A stretch of 64,000 nt of DNA. It comes from Sediminispirochaeta bajacaliforniensis DSM 16054 (lineage in GTDB: Bacteria > Spirochaetota > Spirochaetia > DSM-16054 > Sediminispirochaetaceae). Under the pieces are notes generated by a model. It was not told the origin of the DNA. It ran no database searches and worked only from the letters and a program-made list of their open reading frames with translations. Position numbers and translations under genes: made by a program. The stretch's first letter is position 1. Each line of letters opens with the position of its first letter. Shown here in pieces: positions 60,601 through 64,000 of the stretch. The DNA lies in assembly GCF_000378205.1 (NCBI RefSeq), contig NZ_KB899416.1:105492-169491 (forward strand), given 5' to 3'.

Positions 60601-61356
60601 CTTGTCTCCAACGCCCTGAAATATACCGAATCGGGTTCCATCTCGTTAAAGCTAACCGTTACCCCGGTAGAAGTTACTTCGGCAGAAGCGCAGAAAAGGC
60701 AGAGCTATACTGTGGTCGTATCCGATACCGGAATCGGAATCCCGAAAGATAAAACAGGTTCGATTTTTGAAAGCTTTACCCAGCTCGATACCGGATATGC
60801 AAAAAGTTCGAAAGGCGTGGGACTGGGCCTTGCCATCGTCAAACAGCTGGTCGATGCCATGGAGGGAACCATTTCAGTGGAGAGCAGCCCCGACGGCACA
60901 TCATTTACGGTCGGTCTCTCGTTTCCCGTTGCTCCCCCCCAGGAGGAAGCGGAAATGGATAGGAAAACCGCATCGGATGATAACAGCGGTATCGGCAAAA
61001 TCCTTGTCTGCGAAGACGAAGGCATCAACCGTTTCTATTTGGGAACGCTCCTTCGAAACAAAGGCTTTGCGGTCGATGTGGCGGCAAACGGGCGCGAGGC
61101 CGTTGAACTGGCTGAAAGCGATGATTATTCGCTTATTTTGATGGACCTCGGTATGCCCGAGATCGACGGCCTTGAAGCGACCAGGATGATACGCGCGCAA
61201 GGAATTACCGTCCCGATCATTGCCCTTACTGCGCATTCATACAGGGAGGATATCGATAAGTGCCGTGAAGCCGGTATGGACGATTTCCTCGCAAAGCCAA
61301 TCCTTGAGCCGCTGCTGTTTGAAAAGATCAGGACCTGGGTCGGTGACAAGGCATAA
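57634..61356 (+). CDS. Propeller-type hybrid sensor kinase (14 repeats, Y_Y_Y, HisKA, HATPase, REC)
   Basis: 1240 aa from GTG 57634. Signal/anchor helix (ILLFLLFLYSGFLLHG), then 14 repeats of the form DxxGxLWIGTxxGLNRYD (about residues 25-690), two seven-bladed propellers; a Y_Y_Y domain about 700-790; membrane helix near 793-819; HisKA with LANMSHEIRTPL (His near 874); HATPase VTNLVSNALKYTE, VSDTGIGIP, GVGLGLAIVKQL; receiver about 1120-1236 with LMDLGMP (Asp near 1171) and TAHSY. Relatives in Bacteroidetes end in an AraC HTH; this one does not, so phosphate must pass to another protein. Ligand unknown. Confidence 0.92.
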   Translation: MIRDIHRILLFLLFLYSGFLLHGLDLPRQIRFDPLTTREGLSSSSVSGILQDKDGIIWIATQAGLNRYDGYSFTYYENDPFNRNSLSHNLIQTIYLDEAGIIWLGTYGGLNRFDPESGDFDAYIHDARRPDSLSNNVVVAITRDRAGNLWVGTLDGLNRLDTKTGSFTRYYPDPDDPSSVPDKVIRTLLVDDFGQLWIGSYGGLSRYLPETDAFEQIPMDTAGDGNGLPSPYVMSLCRNKEDPSSIFVGTWDGGISSLDVLNGRIHHYPIPSEMLYQIMNDSKGRIWAATWGDGLIVLNPENGETIQYRDKEYSVEQKGLSHNVVYSLFEDDSGIIWIGTNGGGVNKYVEWSNRYRFIVNESGNPNSLSEGKVTSILEDEDGSLWIGVYSGGLNHYDPLTGMVRRYGFDKEDAHSLSDNIVNVLFRDRADHLWIGTNNGLNHYLPDSDRFERIYADGSDRTPPESIIYTMTEDRKGNLWIGTNSSGAAVKKAGEERFVNYAYDAADPTSLSDNLVRTVFEDSHGMLWIGTNNGLNRYHADTGTFSRYYHDPDRPQTLSSDNIRVILEDSSGTLWIATAGGGLNRYNRKDDSFSAVSRKDGLLSNHILAMVERNPGELWLSTNRGLCIYNVEQGTFRTIDAENGLLTSELTTGLTLGRSENLYVGGVRGVTIIDREDTSGDPYIPPLVVTHFEVLGEERKLLKSGDKSYKELLLSPSDKLFSLQVAALDYSSPERNQYAFMLEGFDDSLIYSGTRNYVRYTNIDPGRYTLRIIGAGSRGNWNETGLAIPIRVLPPWWLSPPAFAAYMLVSLLFVLLLVNHYRIRRQRLEERYAEQERINRELDQKVKERTAEIEKARKVAEEATKAKSLFLANMSHEIRTPLTGMLGMFSLLAKTKLNQNQRSFLDYSRTAAENLNQLVNDLLDVESIESGTLPLHETRFDPEKALAYVYHLFEERAKSQGLDFFLDIEAFDPSLEVLGDQNRFIQIVTNLVSNALKYTESGSISLKLTVTPVEVTSAEAQKRQSYTVVVSDTGIGIPKDKTGSIFESFTQLDTGYAKSSKGVGLGLAIVKQLVDAMEGTISVESSPDGTSFTVGLSFPVAPPQEEAEMDRKTASDDNSGIGKILVCEDEGINRFYLGTLLRNKGFAVDVAANGREAVELAESDDYSLILMDLGMPEIDGLEATRMIRAQGITVPIIALTAHSYREDIDKCREAGMDDFLAKPILEPLLFEKIRTWVGDKA

Positions 61357-61612
61357 GCTTCGGGTCTGATGCTTTTGGGCGCATTTCTGCCTGCGGCAGA
61401 AACCGGGCTTTGCGGGGCTCCGCTACTCGCTCCGGCCTCCTCGGGGCCCCTGGCCCCTGCGGGGTCTGCCTTCGGCACCCCTCCAATCCCTTGCGCGAAA
61501 GTCGAAGGCTCCCGACAGGGCTATATGAAGAGATACAATCCAAAAGCGGTTACCGTTTCACCTGTGATCGTAGTCAAAGCTATCCACAATAAACCTATAA
61601 CGTCAATAAGCC

Positions 61613-61627
61613 ATACCTATATGGTAT
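61613..61627. promoter_or_regulatory. Inverted repeat upstream of ATPase gene
   Basis: ATACC and GGTAT flank TATAT. It lies 70 bp before the ATPase ATG in an AT-rich stretch; possible operator or part of a promoter. Confidence 0.35.
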
Positions 61628-61650
61628 AAACATTTCAGGTTGCAATATAT

Positions 61651-61680
61651 AGTAATATGTGTTACAGTAATATAGGTTAC
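61651..61680 (+). repeat. Two adjacent 15-bp repeats before the ATPase gene
   Basis: AGTAATATGTGTTAC is followed without gap by AGTAATATAGGTTAC (13 of 15 equal). Each unit has GTAA and TTAC as inverted ends. They end 16 bp before ATG 61697, next to TATATAAGG. Confidence 0.75.
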
Positions 61681-61696
61681 TATATAAGGATCTGAA

Positions 61697-63031
61697 ATGA
61701 AATTCTATGCAAGAGAACGTGAATTAGAGATACTCGAAACACAATACAAACAGGTTAAAGATACGTCAATAATGACAGTGATAACAGGGAGAAAAAGAAT
61801 AGGGAAAACATCACTGTCAAAACTGTATTCAGAAGGTAAGAAGACGCTCTATTTGTTTGTTTCAAAGAAAGACGAAGTGCTTCTGTGTGAGGAGTTTATC
61901 CAGGCAATAAAAGAAAAGTTCAATGTTTCTATATACGGAGAAGTTCGCAGGTTTAAAGATGTGTTCAAAATAATAATGGATATAGGCCAAAAGGAGAAAA
62001 TTGTTGTAATAATAGATGAGTTTCAGGAGTTTTTGCAAATAAACCAGTCAGTATATTCAGATGTACAGAATTTATGGGATCAAAACAAGGATAAAACAAA
62101 TATACATCTCATATTTATAGGATCAATTTATTCATTAATGAATAAAATATTTAAGAATAGTAAAGAACCTTTATTTGGAAGGGCAGACAGAGTAATGCAT
62201 CTAAAGCCATTTTCTCCCCATGTAATAAAAGAAATATTGGAAGATGAGAAAAGATATAGTAATGAGAATTTATTTATAAATTACCTGCTTACAGGAGGAG
62301 TTCCTCGCTATCAGGAAATATTAATAACAAATAAAAAATTTACAAAAGAAGAAATATTAGGATTTTATTTTGAAGTCGATTCACCATTTATAGAAGAAGG
62401 ACGAACGATATTGATAGAAGAATTTGGAAAGGAATATGGAACATATTTTTCTATTTTAGAGCTTCTATCAGAAGGGAGGACTTCCCGAAGTGAAATTGAA
62501 TCAATATTGGAAAAGGATATTGGAGGGTATTTAGAGAAATTAGTAACTGATTATAATTTAGTAGGAAAGATAAAGCCTATAGGAGCGAAACCGACAGGAC
62601 GAATCCAAAAATATTTTATAAGTGATAATTTCTTAAAATTCTGGTTTAGATATGTATATAAATATAGAACGGCTATTGAGAATAAGAACTACGAATATAT
62701 AAGAAATAAATTGAAAGAAACTTTGAAAAGCTATAGCGGACCTATACTGGAAAAGCTATATCAGGAAATATATCGAAATTCTGGGAAATATATGGAGATA
62801 GGGAATTACTGGGAAAAAGGGAATCAGAATGAAATAGATGTAGTCTGTATCGATGAAATAAATAAAAGGATGAAAATAGCAGAAGTAAAGTTGAATAAGG
62901 ATAAGATTAAAATAATCGAGTTAAAAGAAAAAGCACAAAATTTAATTAAGAAATATAAAGAATATAATAAAGACTATATAGGGCTTAGCCTGGAAGATAT
63001 AGGTGATGTATTGAAAAATGAAAGTTTATAA
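61697..63031 (+). CDS. AAA ATPase with DUF234 nuclease-like C-terminus
   Basis: 444 aa, very AT-rich unlike all genes to the left. N-terminal ATPase: RERELEILE, Walker A TGRKRIGKTS (about residues 30-39), Walker B VVIIDEFQEF. A winged-helix-like part (FSILELLSEGRTSRSEIESIL) follows, then the DUF234 end where NEIDVV and AEVKLNK (about residues 378-400) give the D...ExK pattern of the PD-(D/E)XK nuclease fold. This family is common in archaea and anaerobes; its role is unknown, with defence or mobile-element links suggested. AAGGA precedes the ATG. Confidence 0.85.
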   Translation: MKFYARERELEILETQYKQVKDTSIMTVITGRKRIGKTSLSKLYSEGKKTLYLFVSKKDEVLLCEEFIQAIKEKFNVSIYGEVRRFKDVFKIIMDIGQKEKIVVIIDEFQEFLQINQSVYSDVQNLWDQNKDKTNIHLIFIGSIYSLMNKIFKNSKEPLFGRADRVMHLKPFSPHVIKEILEDEKRYSNENLFINYLLTGGVPRYQEILITNKKFTKEEILGFYFEVDSPFIEEGRTILIEEFGKEYGTYFSILELLSEGRTSRSEIESILEKDIGGYLEKLVTDYNLVGKIKPIGAKPTGRIQKYFISDNFLKFWFRYVYKYRTAIENKNYEYIRNKLKETLKSYSGPILEKLYQEIYRNSGKYMEIGNYWEKGNQNEIDVVCIDEINKRMKIAEVKLNKDKIKIIELKEKAQNLIKKYKEYNKDYIGLSLEDIGDVLKNESL

Positions 63032-63111
63032 CCAGCAATTGGAGCAGACGTGGCTACTGTACAATCGATTTATATGATAGAATGAACGGAAACTGATAGC
63101 TGAAAGAAATA

Positions 63112-63612
63112 ATGAAACCAAGGTTGTACATCTTTTCAGGGTTGCCTGCGACAGGGAAATCAACCCTTGCAAAACTACTGGCACAAAAGATTTCCGGTGC
63201 GTATCTAAGAATAGATACGATCGAACAGGGGCTGCGTGATCTCTGCTCGTGTGATGTCCAGGGGGAAGGGTATCGTTTAGCCTATAGAATTGCTGCCGAT
63301 AATCTGAAATCAGGCATTCATGTCATTGCCGATTCTTGTAATCCCTGGGTTTTAACCAGAAACGAATGGGAACATGCTGCGGTGGAGAACGGTGCCGATT
63401 TTATCAATATTGAAATTGTATGCAGTGATACAGTGGAACATCAAAAAAGGGCGGAGCGTCGAACCAACGAAATTGCCGGTTTGACCTTACCAAGATGGGA
63501 AGATATTCAGAAGCGAGTGTACCACCCATGGCATAAAGAGATCATACGCCTTGACACCGCCGGTAAGCGGATACAAGAGTCCTTTGATTTCTTAATGCGT
63601 ATGATCAACTAA
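63112..63612 (+). CDS. Small P-loop kinase of unknown substrate
   Basis: 166 aa. Walker A GLPATGKST (residues about 10-18), LRIDTIEQGLRD, VIADSCNPW and a RRTNEIAG loop, as in the zeta-toxin/chloramphenicol-phosphotransferase/adenylylsulfate-kinase-like AAA_33 group. ATP-dependent phosphorylation of a small molecule is likely. G+C content is back near the genome level, unlike the ATPase upstream. The SD is poor (GAAAGAAATA). Confidence 0.82.
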   Translation: MKPRLYIFSGLPATGKSTLAKLLAQKISGAYLRIDTIEQGLRDLCSCDVQGEGYRLAYRIAADNLKSGIHVIADSCNPWVLTRNEWEHAAVENGADFINIEIVCSDTVEHQKRAERRTNEIAGLTLPRWEDIQKRVYHPWHKEIIRLDTAGKRIQESFDFLMRMIN

Positions 63613-63725
63613 AGGTACAGATCAAAAACGGCTGTTGTTTTTCGTGTGATAGCATTGATGATAAAAACAAACCAGTAAACGAGTGACAAGCCTCTCTCAT
63701 AACCGTTACGCCTCGGGATTACTTA

Positions 63726-64000
63726 TGTCAACACCGGAATGAAATTGCAGTTTTTCACCGGAGTTAAATTGCAGAGTTCCGGCAAAAATCTTTAGAAGCC
63801 AACGGCTCCAATTTTCATTCTGTCTTTCATGCGATACGAATCACCCTTCAGGCTGACTACATGCGAATGATGTAGGAGCCGGTCTAAGGTAGCAGTGGCG
63901 ACCGCATCATCAGCCATAATCTCACCCCACTTGCCAAAGGTCTTGTTTGAAGTGAGGATGATAGATCCACGTTCATACCGGGTGTTGATGAGCTGGAAAA
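63726..64000 (-). mobile_element. IS21-family insertion sequence, right end (cut by window edge)
   Basis: The element end starts with TGTCAACACCGG at 63726 and holds two copies of a 19-bp repeat, CACCGG(AATG)AAATTGCAG at 63732-63750 and CACCGG(AGTT)AAATTGCAG at 63756-63774, 17 of 19 equal and 24 bp apart. Multiple terminal repeats next to istB are typical of IS21. The left end and target duplication lie outside. Confidence 0.8.
63792..64000 (-). CDS. istB: IstB-like ATPase of IS21-family transposon, C-terminal part
   Basis: The last 69 codons on the minus strand read FQLINTRYERGSIILTSNK, then FGKWGEIMADDAVATATLDR, LLHHSHVVSLKGDSYRMK and a stop (TTA 63792-63794 on the plus strand). This is the classical IstB end: sensor region LTSN and HHSH. 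IstB loads the IstA transposase on target DNA. The N-terminal Walker part and istA are beyond the window. Confidence 0.93.
   Translation of the reverse strand, partial: FQLINTRYERGSIILTSNKTFGKWGEIMADDAVATATLDRLLHHSHVVSLKGDSYRMKDRMKIGAVGF

Larger units (their letters stand above)
61357..61696. other. Gene-free block: GC-rich part with hairpin, then AT-rich part
   Basis: A 340-bp gap. The first 200 bp is GC-rich with runs like GGGGCTCCGC and a perfect 8-bp hairpin TTTCTGCC-TGC-GGCAGAAA (61384-61402) soon after the hybrid kinase stop, perhaps a terminator without T-run. From about 61560 the sequence turns AT-rich, holding inverted and tandem repeats ahead of the next gene. No coding evidence is seen. 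Confidence 0.6.

Noticed and set aside
1..64000. CRISPR arrays, tRNA, rRNA or riboswitches
   Set aside because: No regularly spaced repeats, cloverleaf genes or recognisable riboswitch cores were noticed by eye; a covariance-model scan (Infernal/Rfam) would be decisive.

Overview
The window (about 50% G+C except for an AT-rich right end) reads as a chromosome segment of an anaerobic diderm bacterium. The sequence shows a TonB/ExbBD system, TonB-dependent receptor, Tat export, anhydro-muropeptide recycling, an aldehyde:ferredoxin-oxidoreductase-type enzyme and anaerobic-type heme breakdown. Three unrelated solute-binding proteins share an AxGxQEA-like motif just after the signal peptide, a pattern I associate with spirochaetes, so a Sediminispirochaeta/Spirochaeta-like host is my inference; no rRNA or tRNA gene is present to confirm it.

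Layout: (1) 1-8480, heme capture and use: FecCD-type permease (cut by the window edge), ATPase, HutW-like radical SAM enzyme, binding lipoprotein, ExbB, ExbD, TonB, TonB-dependent receptor and a HmuY-like lipoprotein with two WDI motifs. (2) 8720-15420, minus strand: Tat-targeted polyferredoxin, AOR-family oxidoreductase, a hypothetical in the place of E. coli YdhW, two TatA, TatC, DUF2271 protein and a short-chain dehydrogenase. (3) 15585-17681: DUF364 protein, XdhC-family protein, FMN-binding-type lipoprotein. (4) 17883-39228, a peptidoglycan-recycling neighbourhood: L-Ala-D/L-Glu epimerase, AmiE-like serine hydrolase, MurQ, AnmK, NagZ, a MurR-like RpiR regulator, two complete family-5 ABC importers, a DAP-decarboxylase-like enzyme, an M20 amidohydrolase and two GNATs. 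(5) 39373-47366: LacI-regulated sugar operon with an RbsABC-type importer, PfkB kinase, RbsD-like pyranase, DeoC-like aldolase and a UroD-superfamily protein, closed by a strong bidirectional terminator; facing it are a second ribokinase, a DUF711 protein and an ACT protein. (6) 50125-55926: BMP-type nucleoside importer operon containing an orphan 2Fe-2S subunit and ending with a flavin reductase. (7) 55923-61356: two sensor kinases, one a very large propeller hybrid. (8) 61357-64000: GC-rich intergenic block, then an AT-rich foreign-looking ATPase/nuclease-type gene, a small P-loop kinase and the 3' end of an IS21-family element.

The parts fit together as scavenging: heme iron outside; cell-wall sugars and peptides routed to GlcNAc-6-P, L-Ala/L-Glu and lysine; nucleosides and pentose-type sugars routed through kinase, pyranase and aldolase. 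Several genes show a good -10 hexamer about six bases before the start codon with no Shine-Dalgarno sequence, so leaderless mRNAs seem common here. Where several starts were possible I chose by ribosome-binding site, signal peptide and overlap with the upstream gene, and say so in the entry.
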